Assembly (NCBI RefSeq): GCF_047496725.1
Contig: NC_132982.1
Coordinates: 5,721,001 to 5,785,000, forward strand
DNA: 64,000 nt
Source: Anoplolepis gracilipes
Lineage: Eukaryota > Arthropoda > Insecta > Hymenoptera > Formicidae
Direction: 5' to 3'
The translations under genes were made by a program, and so were the position numbers. Position 1 is the first letter of the stretch; each line of letters starts with the position of its first letter. The notes under the pieces are model-generated. The model was not told where the DNA came from. It made no database searches and saw nothing but the letters and a program-made list of their open reading frames with translations. Below, one piece after another: positions 51,780 to 64,000 of this stretch.

Positions 51780-53905
51780 TACAAAAATGATATCAAATCC
51801 GATTGACGTCGTATACCGTTTGGGATTTAAATTCGAGTAATAGTCTGATTGATGCCAACTATATCTTAATATGATTATTATTATTATTATGTAAAGGAAG
51901 ATATTTTTATAAAGACATTTTATAGAGATACTAGTTAATACATATTGCAAATAATTATCGAAAAAAGTATATACATATTTCAAAGAGTATAAATATAAGA
52001 AAAGAAAAAAACAAAAAAGTTGCTCCAGAGCCTGTTTATCTGTTCTCAATTGTTAAATAGTACTTTATAAGATCAATAGTCATGAAATCAAATTATCGAA
52101 TCATTATATCGAGATTTCCAGTTGCGTTGTAATCAGGCATGTTTCTCTTGCCCTCAGGTGAATGATTCCGTATAATTCACATCGCTGTCAATGTATGTAC
52201 GCGGTTGATACGCGAATATGAAGGGTGAGAATTTACGCGAGTACCTACATACATACGCTCGGCGGCGAGGAAGGATCGATCAGCGCCCTGGTCCCACTTC
52301 GTCTGCCGCCGCGCGAATATCTAATTGCTGTTGCGCCCCGCTAACTGGGTCAGCGGTATATTATTTCGGATTAGCAGACCGAGGAGAGCCGATCTCACGA
52401 TGTTATCATCAACCTGAAATCCATCTTAGATCCAGACAAAGTTGCCATAAGCACTAAGAACGTCTATTCAACGTTAAATTCGGTACTATCAACACATTGA
52501 AATTACCAATTTCAATTCGATAATTTCAATTAATGATGTAACTTTAGCATTGTGCTTTCAATATTTGTGAAATTCCTAAATTTCTAAATTTTCTATTTCT
52601 AAAATAAGAATATATTTGATTAAGGTAAAATAAATATAATATATATATATATTAAAACGTGTATTCGCGAATGTACTAACTGTACGCAAAAGAGAAAATT
52701 AAACCTGTATCTAGTATTTTGCATTCAGAATCAATAAATGTAGATTCGAAATGAGGCATTTGTTATTGTCGCCGCTGTATGTAAAAAATATTTTTTTAAC
52801 TTTATTGTTACATGATTATGCAAGAGGGTTATATTTTACTACATCCTCTGAGATTCACAATGATGAGGCCTTAGTAAGCTCGAAGTACCAGAGGTACTTA
52901 ACACCTGAAGATTTTTTTAACCAGGTCACTAAAGATGTCTTCAAGACACAGATATAAATAAGGAAATATATATCGAGCGGTGCTTATATTTAAAATATTA
53001 AAATCAGAAAATAAATATTAATATCGTTAAACTCACTATCTCGGATTCTTGTTATTCTTGCTTTACATGAGTTTTTTTACAACTTTTTCTCATGATTCTA
53101 CTTACATGTTTTATATGCCTTATTTATAATCCAAATTAATAAATCGCAAATGTTTATCTACAATAAATATACATAAAAGGGGAAACTTTTAAATACTGCG
53201 AGACACACACACATTCATGGAAAAAAGATTTGGAGGGAAGACCCGTCGTCGATTGATCTTAAAGCGTGCATAATTCGCGTATCGAGCACAGTCGTACAAT
53301 CCAAAAAGATTTAAAACATCTCTACGGCTCAGCATACTTTAAAGTCCGCTTTGCCCTCGTTTTACACTGCTTTCTTTCTATTTTTCTATCGGAAAACTAA
53401 ATTACTTTATAGCTCTCTTTGTGATCGCTCGAGTGCTTCCGAATAAGGATCGTTTCTAGTGCGCGAACGAATTCGATGGAAATCGAGACAATGAATTCGG
53501 TTAGCAATCCATATTAGGACACTATAGGATTAACGATCCTACCAGACAATAGCTTTTCTCGCGTCTATTTGCATTTATAGTATGAAACGTTTAAAATCTT
53601 TGAAGTTGAATTTAAAACAGCATGGTCAGATGATCGATAGTATGTTTACTTTTAATTTTGTCAGTTTTAATACATAGGTATAGTAATTAGTTTGATCAAA
53701 ATTTTTAATCAAAATTATTGAGATTATTGAGTGAAATTATAGAACGTTTAAATTATGCTGCACTGTTAGTAATAATAGCCAACGATTTTTTGCGTGCACC
53801 AGGCGCGCTGTTTTTTCTCTTAACATTCGATAATTATGATAGGACGGTCGACAGCGATATATGTATATTCTGCACGGTGTGTGGATTGCGGATTAAAAAG
53901 TTATC

Positions 53906-54367
53906 GTGTGGAAATGGCACGTTGTATTCAGCGACGTCTATCTCCAAAACTATTTTAGTTTGGCAGAGAGGACGAAACACGGTTCGCGGAAAATAGAATT
54001 GAAAACATTCGATTGTGTGTGTCTCCAGCGAACGGCCGAGCCAACGATCGCAAAGCCATGTGAAGTTTCTATTCTTGACAATCCATTAGCTCTGTCGACT
54101 GAAAAGGATTCCACGCGTGGTATCGCGCATCGGGCCATTCGATTGGGACGCATAATTGAAAAGACTCAGAATGTACTTTGCACCGACAATGAATATTTAA
54201 ACGAGAATCTGTCGATCTGTGACACTGCCCGTCAAAGCTCTCGGGATTTTTCATTATCCGTTATTTCAATTATCATTAAATACGAAATATGTATATTTGC
54301 AAATCGAGATAATATAAACGATATATATGTCCCTCTCCAAGAAAGAATCTTCATCTATAAAAAATGA
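53906..54367 (+). CDS. Unrecognised open frame of 153 codons, doubtful
   Basis: This is among the longest uninterrupted frames outside the GC-rich block. Residues show no domain, signal peptide, membrane segment or repeat that I recognise. The frame overlaps a second plus-strand frame and two minus-strand frames, and there is no visible promoter or splice pattern. It lies in a mixed-composition island, where frames of this length may arise by chance. It would sit in the probable first intron of the receptor gene, on the opposite strand. Confidence 0.15.
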   Translation: MWKWHVVFSDVYLQNYFSLAERTKHGSRKIELKTFDCVCLQRTAEPTIAKPCEVSILDNPLALSTEKDSTRGIAHRAIRLGRIIEKTQNVLCTDNEYLNENLSICDTARQSSRDFSLSVISIIIKYEICIFANRDNINDIYVPLQERIFIYKK

Positions 54368-54511
54368 TCGAGTTAAGAGTTGATGTTATAATTTATAAAT
54401 TTATTACAAATATATTTCAAACAATTAATATGAATTATGTTTGTAAAAAAAGAATCGCCAGAGAATTATTACTCTGTCTTCAAGAAATATAACTATCGCT
54501 ATTGTAATAAT

Positions 54512-54538
54512 AAAAAAAAAAAAAAAAAAAAAAAAAAA
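54512..54538 (+). repeat. Poly-A tract
   Basis: About 27 consecutive A. No retroelement body was recognised upstream. Confidence 0.9.
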
Positions 54539-54778
54539 CTCAGAACAATTTTACAAACCAAATTGTCTATCACTGGATACGAAGTACTGGAATCGAAAGG
54601 ATTTCGTAGGGATATTAATAGTACTTTATGAATGATATTCAGAATTGGAACGTTTATTAAACTTGGATAAAAATCGCGGCGCAATTCCAATTGGAATACC
54701 GGGCGAAAGTTTTAGGGCGCGCGGACACAATGAAAAGGATTTTGCACGGTGCAGGATATTGAATTCGAGGGGAGCATG

Positions 54779-54805
54779 GAGGGGGGAGGGAAGGGGGGGG
54801 GGAGA
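54779..54805 (+). repeat. G-rich tract, potential G-quadruplex
   Basis: Runs of six, three and about ten G separated by one or two A. Quadruplex-capable by pattern. It lies about 0.9 kb downstream (transcript sense) of the candidate first exon. Confidence 0.6.
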
Positions 54806-54921
54806 TGTGAAATAATAGTGAAAAGAACGCCACGCGACATCGCGTGCGCTCGTGCATCGGAATGCATTCGATAATCACCGAATCTCGCTTGGATTAGACA
54901 ATCCCGCGGCGCGGATTCGCA

Positions 54922-54976
54922 TCGTCGCCGTCGCCGTCGCCATCGCCATCGCCATCGCCATCGCCATCGCGTCGCC
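54922..54976 (+). repeat. Hexanucleotide (GCCATC)n / (GCCGTC)n array
   Basis: About eight to nine units of TCGCC(A/G) with a clean switch from GCCGTC to GCCATC. It contains many CpG sites in a GC-richer flank. No long frame uses it in a recognisable protein. Confidence 0.9.
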
Positions 54977-55648
54977 TCCGCAGAAATGTCGTGCGTAAAA
55001 TTACGAGTCGCTTGCGAATCTCTCCGTTATTACCCCGCACGCTCTTGCTTTTCGCGATTAAAGTTTATGCGAATTCAGATTAGTGCAGCAGCTGCCGAGA
55101 GCGAGCGCGAACCATTCCCGCAACTTTGCTCTAATTACTTGCGATTATATCTTACGCGCGTTTGAATCCATGCGATAAGTTTTAAAGCGTTATTCGCGCA
55201 GATACTCAGTACTATCTCTATTTGGGAACTCATGTTTTCTACGATTATTACGCTTTTATGCGATGAATATTTAATTTTATCTAACAATGCATTTCTTGAA
55301 AAACGGTAAACGTTCTTTGCAATCACGGAAATTCCAATTCGCGCCAAAAATTTATATTGACGTATGTTAGAAATTAACATTTAACAGTTTTATTTTTGCA
55401 ATTATCAGAACAAATATTGCAACGTACATTAATATATTGTATAAACTTTGTTTTATGGAAATATATTAAAATCCAGGAAATCCAGATTTGCGTAATCAAT
55501 ACTGAGAATTTTTACTTTCCATTATTTTTATACTTTTACATGAAATTTTTATGAAATATATTTTGACGATTTCGTGGAGAACTGATTACGCAAAGAGATT
55601 TTTGAAAAAAAAAAAAAAAAATAATAATAATACATAAAGTGTACAAAC

Positions 55649-56260
55649 CTTCGAAAATTCGCGTGGTTCGTTTCTCCTCAAATGCGTGGCGAACGCGAGG
55701 AGATCCGCGGCAGATCCCTCGGAGAGATGTGCATCACGCCTACCGGGAACCGCGCGGCGTTCCAGAGGCGCCTGGAACCCCCTATCCGATGATGGTGAGC
55801 GGAGTCCCCGGGTGCTGTCGTTCCCAAGCGGTGCCCTCGTCGACGTCAACGTCGACGACGGGATTAACACTGGCCCTAACTTCGCGCGCACTCCAAGCCA
55901 CGCCGGTGTCTCTCGCAGCAGCTCTCGGGACCGCTGCACACTCGCACGCACTGCACCCACGACTGAAGGCGGGCGCCGTCGGGGTAGAGTTGTCGCAACG
56001 GGGTGCGACGAGCCGGGATATCTCGGTCGCTTGGCGGCGCCACCGGGTGCGCGCCACCGGACGCGACGAGGAGAGCCCGCGGGAGAGACAGGCGCATCCG
56101 GGAAAAGTGGTTCGCGCGCCGGGCGGGGTGGATTCCGCAGGAATCTGGACCGATCTTGCGCGCGTGCGAAATCGCCGATACAGTAACCGCAAAGCACCAG
56201 CTGGAAAAAGCGGCGCAAGAAATGTGGCGGGAATCCAATTAAATGTAGTTGAATAGACTT
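55649..56260 (-). promoter_or_regulatory. GC-rich, CpG-dense block: candidate promoter and non-coding first exon
   Basis: About 600 bp stand out as GC- and CpG-rich against an AT-rich background, with sharp edges (poly-A at about 55605-55620 on one side, AT-rich sequence after 56380 on the other). Long frames are open on several strands and frames at once. That is expected of GC-rich DNA with few stop codons and argues against any one being a real protein. On the minus strand the block ends in AAG followed by gtttgt (donor-like, 55648..55643), so it could splice to the acceptor at 48487. On the plus strand ATG followed by gtgagc near 55792 is a competing donor, so direction is uncertain. Confidence 0.4.
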
Positions 56261-58661
56261 GCGAGATATCGATTGACAAGTCGATCAAGCTGATCGTGTA
56301 TGCATCCGACGCTGTCGCGACGCCGCCAAAATTTCCTTTAAGAGCTTGCGGATCGATAATCCGTCTCTTAAATCATTCCGAGAATAATTTCAGATCAGAC
56401 CGATCTGATATTATCAGAGGAGATTTATATCATGTATAAAGATATTAAAAAAATTGCTCTATATGCACACATAAAAAATAATTAAAAATTTGCTAAATTT
56501 AAATTCTACCTCGACTTTAAAGAGATATAGAAAAATTATTTTAATCATTTTATTTGAAAAGAGCATTAAGGGAATCTTTTTTACATAGCTTTCGTTAAAT
56601 AATATGTATTAAAATCTTTATTCACCACATGAACATATCTAATTTTAGTTTCTCCGTCTCTGAAATATAAGGCAAAATTTTATTTGGATCGTTTAACGCT
56701 CGTGTGTCGTTAATAAGATTAAAAAATTGTTTTTCAAAATTAATTACTTCATTTTTCGAGATTACAGTAAAACTTCTCTAACAATGAATAATAAATCCTA
56801 TTATAAATACAATGTGAAATAATTATTCATATTATTTCCGCTCGGATTATCTTGTTGAAAAATTGACTAATTTATGACGATGTCATTCGACAAACGTCTA
56901 AAATAAGAATAACGTTACGAGTATTATATGTATAAAGATCATAAATTGTCGTAATCTATCTCTCCAATGAAAAAGAGCATTTCTTATATCATATCAATGT
57001 TCTTCGTGAAACTTGTGATGTAACAAATATTTTATATAAATGATATTTGAACAACACTGTGTTTTCTGAATGTTATGTAACGATTAAATAACGATTATTG
57101 GAAAACTTTTAGCTACCACAAAATAATGTACAGTAAAATTTGAAAAACGTAATTCTTGAATATCTTATACATTAAAATATATTGTAATGTAATATATTAG
57201 TTTTTTGCTTTAAATGTGGAAATCTAATCTTCTAGATTTCTTAAAATTCCATACCATCTCCATACCAATTTAATTTTTATTTAATCAAAATTTATTACAT
57301 TGTCTCGCGTATATACTTCTCGTGTAAATGTAACTTGTCTTAAATAAACTGGTTGTATTATAATGATATTGGGGATACGACTAGATAGGGATAATACGAG
57401 ACAGTCCTCACGTGAATTTAATTTAATGTGGCTCATGAACCTAGACTCTCCATTTTATAGCATAGACTAAGCCAGCTCCATGAAAAGCATCGGGTGCCGG
57501 GCAATGGATGTTCCTTAGCTAAAACAATGGATCGCATTGTGTGGCGGCACATTAACCACCGTACTGCGATCCCTTTAAACTACCTACGAAATATCCGGCT
57601 TTCGATAGTGCACCGACATATTGATAAATTATCAGGTTACAAAAAGAAAGGGAGACAAAAAGACAGGGAGATGAGCCCGATCCTAAATTCGAATCCAATA
57701 ATAAGATAGACTGGACCGAGTGAAACAGGCGTAATAAAGTGGTTCGTTTCGATTCAGGCTAGCTCATTTATCATTTCGGACTTTGAATGCCAATCTTTCT
57801 CCCGACGAATGAGAAAAAAGGTTGAGACGGGTGGAAAGACTGCGGCGCCCGGGAACGGAGGAAAAAGGGACCGGGAAAGTTCGGCGGGTTGTTTGTCAAG
57901 AATTAAAGTCCTCTCTCTTAATTCATCCGGCGGATCGTTATAGCGCGGGTACTTCGAACCGACGTGCCCCAGAAATTGCTGGATCAATCCGTACTTCTTC
58001 GTCCCCGACGCAGATTAAGATCTCTTTCTTCTCTTAGTTTTCTCATCGTTGATTTTTAGGGGCATTTTAAGGGTCGGTAGCAACGAGCCGTTTCTCAAAC
58101 CACCGAAAATACCGTTCATTAAAAGAATATTAACCTTTGTTCAGCGCGCATTACAATATTTTTTTTTTACAAAAGAAAAATAATTCAGAGAACAAAATGT
58201 TTATGTTAATTTGATACATGAAATGTTACATTCCGTAATTTCATTATTATCGTTTTACACGCATTGTCAGAGTGATGCTTTATTCCGAAAGGTTTGGTTC
58301 ACATCTATTCACATAGGATGCAAACTTAATTCCACCGTGGAGGACGCGAAAGCCCTTCAACGACAAAGGCGGGTATTTCTATCACCTGTGCTTTTTACCA
58401 GGCTGACATATTTTTCCTTTGCCCATTGTGTGAGTTATACATCGTGTGTCGAACGATCGGATAAACGCGAAGAGATGAAGGTGGGTGGTTGACATGGAAG
58501 CTCCATATTGAAGGGGACTTGGCAAAGTTCCAATAATCTCCTTGGATCACCATCATCGGCGTTATCCTACCTGTACCTCGCGATTTCGGTCTCAAACCGT
58601 GAGCTCACCCGACCGATTTACTTCTGTCCAACGTGTACGTGATAGGTATTTATATATGTAA

Positions 58662-58690
58662 GTGTGTGTGTGTGTGTGTGTGTGTGCGTG
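58662..58690. repeat. (GT)n microsatellite
   Basis: About 13 GT units ending in GTGCGTG. Confidence 0.95.
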
Positions 58691-59679
58691 ATTGAGTCGA
58701 GAACATCGAGGTGAAAAATGTCAGGCGGCGTTACTGGAATTAGAATCCGGGAAAAATACAAGCCGGAAAAATACGCGATTGAGCCATCGATCTTGCATCC
58801 GAGGCAGCTTATGGACGCTCGTGGACGTTTCTTTGTATGCAAATATGATGCAAAATAGAAATCTACTTGCACTTTTAATGGTTGTATATGTGAATTAAAT
58901 AAAATGTAATAATTTTAGATTGAAGATGAAGAAATATGTCAGATAATCTCATAATCGCTTCTTCACTTTTGACATGATGCTAATGTTGTAAAATTGCACT
59001 CATTGTCAACATAAACAGAAAAACATTTATATTAAATACTCAATAAAAAGAAATAACTTTTTGGAAGTTTCTGATAAATGCAATTAAAGACATAACAAAT
59101 TGAAAATTATGTACTATGTAAACAATTATTAAATTGCCACAAAGATATATAGTGTTGTGCAATTTTAGTCATTAAATGGTGGTAAAGAAAACTACAAAAT
59201 TATACGCGTAAATATAAAGAATATTTAAGATAAAATAACGATTGAATACTTTTCAAGAAACGCTCAGTGACTCGGTAAAAGTTGGATATCTAAGATGGGG
59301 AAATTTAAAGCTAGTTCGCTCTCAGCGTAGAAACTTGATTGGAGTCAAAGTGTCCTGGATGGAAATTACCTTCATATTACCGCCGAGATTTTGCTTTGTA
59401 TATGTAGTCAAAGCAGATACGCTCGCGAGCACAGAAGTTACTATTAATTTCAAGTCCAACGCAGTTCGCGATGTTTCAGCGGCAGGAGTTGACTCTCAGT
59501 TTAAATCGAGTTATCGCTATAGAATTTCCAAACTGTGATCCGGCTCTCTCCGAGACCACGGAGACGAATATTCCTTTTATTACGGAAGTACCGAGATCAT
59601 AATCTATGATACCCTGACAAGCTTCTAATACCTGGAAGAGTGGCAAAAAAGTTTGTCAATTATTTTACGAGAGAAAGAG

Positions 59680-59682
<3 letters not shown>

Positions 59683-59711
<29 letters not shown>
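59683..59711. repeat. (GA)n microsatellite
   Basis: About 14 uninterrupted GA units. Confidence 0.95.
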
Positions 59712-59714
<3 letters not shown>

Positions 59715-62700
59715 ATGAATTAACGAGCTATCAGTAGTAATTTGTCACGCTAATCAGTTAATCAATTAAGAACTTTAGTTGTTGTTGCAATAATAATTAA
59801 TGAACGTGTTAACGTTACAGCTTTCTCAGAGTATGCTGAATATAAGTTGAATATTAATTCATTCCTTAATGTCTATTCTCATTAATTAGAACTTTTAACA
59901 ATTAAATTTTTTAGTTTGGACTAATTGTGAGATACGCGGTACGAGCGTGGTAGATTGCCTTACTATTATTGTACCGAAGAAGTTTTGTTTGGCTTTGTTT
60001 TGCGATTTCGAAGTAGAATCTTCGTCGAAACTTTCGAGTTTTGTTTGACAGACTCTTTCGGACGAAAATCTGTCAGAATCAACAGCGACTTTGCAAAATG
60101 CGAGCGGCTTCCGCGAGAAAGTGCACTGCACTTGGTGTTGATTCAGGTGTCTGCGCGCCTTCAAACTTCAGTACAGATGAAAATATCTCCGTCAATATGG
60201 ATCCCTACAAATATTTTATAGTATAGCGCAAACATATTTCTTCCACCATTGTACTGATCAGTGACACTCAACTTCTCTCGTCGCCTTGATCTTCCCACAT
60301 CGGAATTTTTAATTAATTCCGCTCTCGAGATCACGTTCTCCCAGAGAATCGAAAATATTCTTGTAATAAATATCGATTACGGCGCTTGTATTTTATTGCA
60401 AGATCAATTTAATTAAAAAGAGACAATTAAATAGACAACGATCATCAATTCAATTGAATTTATTTTGCGTCTAGTACAAAATCAAAAGCAGCACGTTTAA
60501 TTAAATTCGGAAACTATTACGGATTATTAATATTCAGCCGACGAGTTTGCAAACCTTTCGATTTTAGCTGAAGAGCTACTATTGTCTTGATTAAACAGAA
60601 ACCTTTTATTAAGAAATAATATAGTTAATTAAAGATTTATTAGTTAAATATCAAGTCATAGCCATTTCTGTTCAGGCATTATCGCATAATGCAAATATAA
60701 ATTAATAATTTTATTAAATATGAAATAATGTATATTGTTATAAATAAATAAATAAATAAAAATATATATATATATATATATAACTTATATATAACTTTAA
60801 CTCTTAATTCTTATTATTTTTAATTATATATATATATATTGTAATTCAAAATATAATTTGGAAAATACACACAGAAAATATACATATAGTAAAAAATATA
60901 CTAATTATGTGTATGATAATTGCATAAAGTGTTAAATAATAAAATAATTTTTCAAGAGGAATCACTATAAGTGTTATTTCTTTTCGCAAGCAACTTTTAA
61001 TAATAATTGGTTGACATTTCTAATTATTTTTCATTTTACGTGTATTACTGGTTAGAACTCTTCGCACATATATCTGTAGATCTATGTATATGTAGTCTCT
61101 ATGGATGCGGTGAAGAACAGCTAAGAGAAACAAGAACTCTGCAGTGTGTGATTCGGCAATCCTGGAGAACTGCAGTCTGCTTGCATTCAGATGCCAAGTG
61201 AGGGCAACCCAACAAATTGCTCCAGTAAGCTTGGACGCCTGTAAGGACCCTCATTGCAAATTTCAACAATTCGACGACAGTGCCAACCTGTCATCGAGGT
61301 AATTCTCAGGTGGATTTTCCGCCAGAATTCGAAAGTGGTTGATTTTACCGTTGTCCATAAAGTTTATTTCTTATATGTGAGAGGCATTCGCAAATATCTG
61401 TGATTGTAGCATTAATATATACGAGGAAACTCTTTTAGTAAATGTATTTTTTAACTATTTTATATTTAATTCTTATTATTTTTAATTTTAATGTACATAC
61501 TATACATATTATTTTGTTATAATTTAATATAATTAAAAAAAATAATAATTAATTTCTAATTTAATTGATTTATAAAGAAAAAAGTTAATTTATCGTAATA
61601 ATTATAATACAAAGATAATAATAATAAAAATAAATTTAATTAATTAATTACAATGTACGTATTAATTATTATACAATTATTTGTAGTTAATTAATTCGCT
61701 AATCGAAATGCAATATTAATGCAAATACACTGTTTACACTTAAATGATATATTGGTACTCATCCGATTTCTTTAAAATTCTATTAGATCAAACCAAGGTT
61801 GGTAAAAGAATTTAAATAAATTAACACGAAACTGAAGGCCTATTATAAATTCCGTTTTTTGCAATTTGCATGATTTAATGTGTACAGCGCTCTCGTTGAG
61901 ACTTATGAATTATAAAGATTTTGTTTTGAGAGCTGCTAAAATAATTTTATGCAATTTATCATCTCATTACATAAAATTATCTCATTTTTTCAAATGAAGC
62001 ATTTATGGATATTTTCTTTAAAATAGAGAATACAAAAAATCTTAAGAATTTTTTTTATCTATAACATTATTTATTTGTTATGTGAAAAGAATGTATATAA
62101 TTCTATTGTATAAAGGTACTATAATATATGTATTGAAAGTTAAATATTTGGACATAAAATTTAAATTGTCAGATTTTACGTACATTACACAATTTTTATT
62201 GAAAATATTTTACTCTTTTGTCTGTATAATATAACATTTATATTTATTCTAATATTATGACTTAAAAAATTATTGTTTAAACTAAGATAGAATCTATACA
62301 TCATTTATCTCATCATCATTTATCTGCAACCAATAAATAGGTTTGAGTCATTGCGAAATATTACACGATCTTACTAAATGAAGATAAAATAGAAAACTTT
62401 GCCACTTTTTATTTCAACATAAGTTAGTTTTATCAGAGGAAATAGATAGATTTTACCAGAAAAGATACAAATATTAAAAGAATACCATTTTTCAAAAAAA
62501 GGTAAAAGAAAAATGTCAAATTCTAGTGTTTATTCAATAGATAATACTGTTGCGTTTTCGGAGACAGATTACGAAAACTTGATTTCCGAAACGAAGACGT
62601 ATTCTACTATAATTTTTATAATTTTCCTATAGTTTTAACTGTAATCTTTCGATTTCTAAAGAATTTTATTCATTAATTGTTAATTATTTCTTTTATGTTT

Positions 62701-62989
62701 ATGATATGATCGCCCAGTAAGTATCAAGTTTTTGATAAATCCAAGATATTATGGCAACAGAAAATAAAAAAAAATAATGACGAAAGAGCTAACAATAAGA
62801 GAGAGAAAAACTGATTGAACTGAAGAATTTTAGAATTTAGAACAATATTGATATAAAAATATATAATATACAGTAGTTATAATATATCATCTCTATTTTA
62901 TTTATATGTATAATTAATTATAAAGATCTTAAAAACATCTCTGTAGATATACATGGAAAAAGATATTATTCAGATACATTACAATATCT

Positions 62990-62992
<3 letters not shown>

Positions 62993-63040
<48 letters not shown>
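62993..63040. repeat. (TA)n microsatellite
   Basis: About 23 uninterrupted TA units. Confidence 0.95.
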
Positions 63041-63041
<1 letters not shown>

Positions 63042-63747
63042 CAACCACAATATTAATAAATTGCAATTATTTTATTGTTAAAAAAATTATATTTTTGTGC
63101 TAAAACACAATATATATGGTTACAAAAATAAAAGAATGCATTTTAATAATAGATCTTGTTGATAGCAATGTTATTGTTTTTTGGATCATCATTTGCAAAT
63201 TATTTTGTGGAAGGTATAATAATGATCTACATTATATTATACCTTATCTACAGTACATTGTTTCTTGAGGAATTTTAGACCTATTAATTTACCAGGCTAG
63301 ACATTATCACGATCGATAAATTAGCAGAGTGACTACATTTTCAGTAATCGGAGGCATAATTATTTCATGGTTGACATATGGTTTTGGTGGATCAAAATAT
63401 TTGCATAAACACGTATCTATATTCGGTCTTATCTGACTTAATCGGTAGCTTCATAAATTCTTATAATCTTTAAATTTGGAATAAATTGCCTAAATAAAAA
63501 AAATGTAATTGCATTAATCAATAATTATTATAATGATAAATAATCGCATTAATTAACGATTATTATAACGATGTACAATTATAAATCATTTATTTTCTCT
63601 TATTGCAGAATTAATTTTTTCAAGGATATTATAAAAACTAATGTTTTATAACCTATAGTACAATTTATTTACCTACTACGATTTAATTTATAAATAAATA
63701 TATATATATATATATATATGTATAAATTAACTACCGATATAATCATG

Positions 63748-63949
63748 TAGGGTAAACTAGGGTATGATGGCCATAGGCTGTATATTTTCTAATAAGAGCT
63801 ACATAGTGTGCTTTTTTAGTCATTATCAAAGATAATCGATGTTGTAAATATCGATTAATGACTAAAAAAGCGCATTATGTAACGATTATTAGAAAAATTA
63901 CAGCCTATGGCTATTTTTTCCGTATGGCCATTATACCCTAATTTACACT
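63748..63949. mobile_element. Hairpin MITE-like element of about 200 bp
   Basis: The left half (TAGGGTAAACTAGGGTATGA, GGCCATAGGCTGTA, TTTTCTAATAA, GTGCTTTTTTAGTCATTA) is matched by the reverse complement of the right half (ending TATACCCTAATTTACACTA), with scattered mismatches. The arms of about 95 bp enclose an ATCGAT-containing loop. Small size, no coding capacity and near-complete self-complementarity fit a hairpin-type non-autonomous transposon. The terminal GGGTAAA/TTTACCC-like motif is given as seen; superfamily not assigned. Confidence 0.8.
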
Positions 63950-64000
63950 ATTTATAATATTCAAGACAAATATTATTTATAAATAATTATAAATATTATA

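Larger units (their letters stand above)
48487..55648 (-). other. nAChRα: Probable intron 1 of the nAChR gene (5' UTR intron)
   Basis: If the acceptor ending at 48487 is used and the GC-rich block at 55649 onward is the first exon, this stretch is intron 1. It contains (GA)n and (TA)n microsatellites, a perfect 17-bp-arm hairpin (49217..49254), a hairpin MITE-like element (51592..51779), a poly-A run, a G-rich tract and a hexanucleotide array. Mixed-composition islands lie at 49380-49720, 50510-50860, 52190-52440 and 53200-54250. The exon partner is inferred, so the intron call is tentative. Confidence 0.4.
56261..63747. other. Upstream flank of the nAChR gene, no gene recognised
   Basis: Mostly AT-rich, with mixed islands at about 57480-58080, 58300-58620 and 59240-59580. 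It contains (GT)n, (GA)n and (TA)n microsatellites. The part from 60400 to 63747 is very AT-rich with repeated TTAATTAATTA and (TA)n. A 35-bp imperfect tandem duplication (GCATTAAT(C/T)AA unit) lies at 63511..63580. No frame has a recognisable domain. Confidence 0.5.

Noticed and set aside
55586..56288. Overlapping long open frames of 120 to 210 codons on both strands in the GC-rich block
   Set aside because: Several frames are open at once, rich in Arg, Pro, Ala and Ser, as expected when stop codons are rare in GC-rich DNA. None resembles a known protein.
1..64000. tRNA, rRNA or CRISPR arrays
   Set aside because: No T-loop-like GGTTCGA with a matching acceptor stem was seen, no rRNA-like block, and the only regularly spaced repeats are the 129-bp array, microsatellites and short local duplications.

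Overview
This window looks like nuclear DNA of an insect, most plausibly an ant or another hymenopteran. It is AT-rich, has long non-coding tracts, many (GA)n/(CT)n, (TA)n and poly-A tracts, non-autonomous inverted-repeat transposons, and spliceosomal introns. There are no bacterial-type operons. The species assignment is inference from style and from the insect-type receptor exons.

The one gene recognised with confidence is a nicotinic acetylcholine receptor alpha subunit on the minus strand. Its first coding exon (48204..48407) encodes the signal peptide and the start of the ligand-binding domain. It ends in a consensus donor. The next coding exon is a 45-nt micro-exon at 1162..1206. It continues the same reading frame in phase 0 and has its own acceptor and donor. 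Intron 2 between them is 46,997 bp and fills most of the window. The remaining exons lie beyond base 1 to the left. The sequence fits the insect alpha3/alpha4 type better than alpha1 or alpha2, but the number is not certain. Upstream, a good acceptor at 48486/48487 implies at least one 5' non-coding exon further right. The GC-rich block at about 55.65-56.25 kb is the best candidate for that first exon and promoter.

The intron is mostly repeats and AT-rich sequence without recognisable coding content. Its largest structure is an imperfect palindrome of about 4.5 kb (38070..42556). Its two arms of about 1.7 kb face each other across a 1.05-kb spacer. Each arm holds a shorter fold-back unit at the outer end. 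Nearer the centre each arm holds a promoter-like block (CCAAT, ATATAGCGCC) and an ATG followed by a splice-donor-like site, both oriented outward. Other repeats are a three-copy 129-bp tandem array (33921..34309) and inverted-repeat MITE-like elements at 13515..13908 and 40621..40748.

The upstream part (48.5-64 kb) carries two more hairpin MITE-like elements (51592..51779, 63748..63949), a hexanucleotide array, G-rich tracts, the GC-rich candidate promoter exon, and a long AT-rich right flank. No tRNA, rRNA or CRISPR was seen. Most open frames are short and have no recognisable family. I treat them as chance frames.
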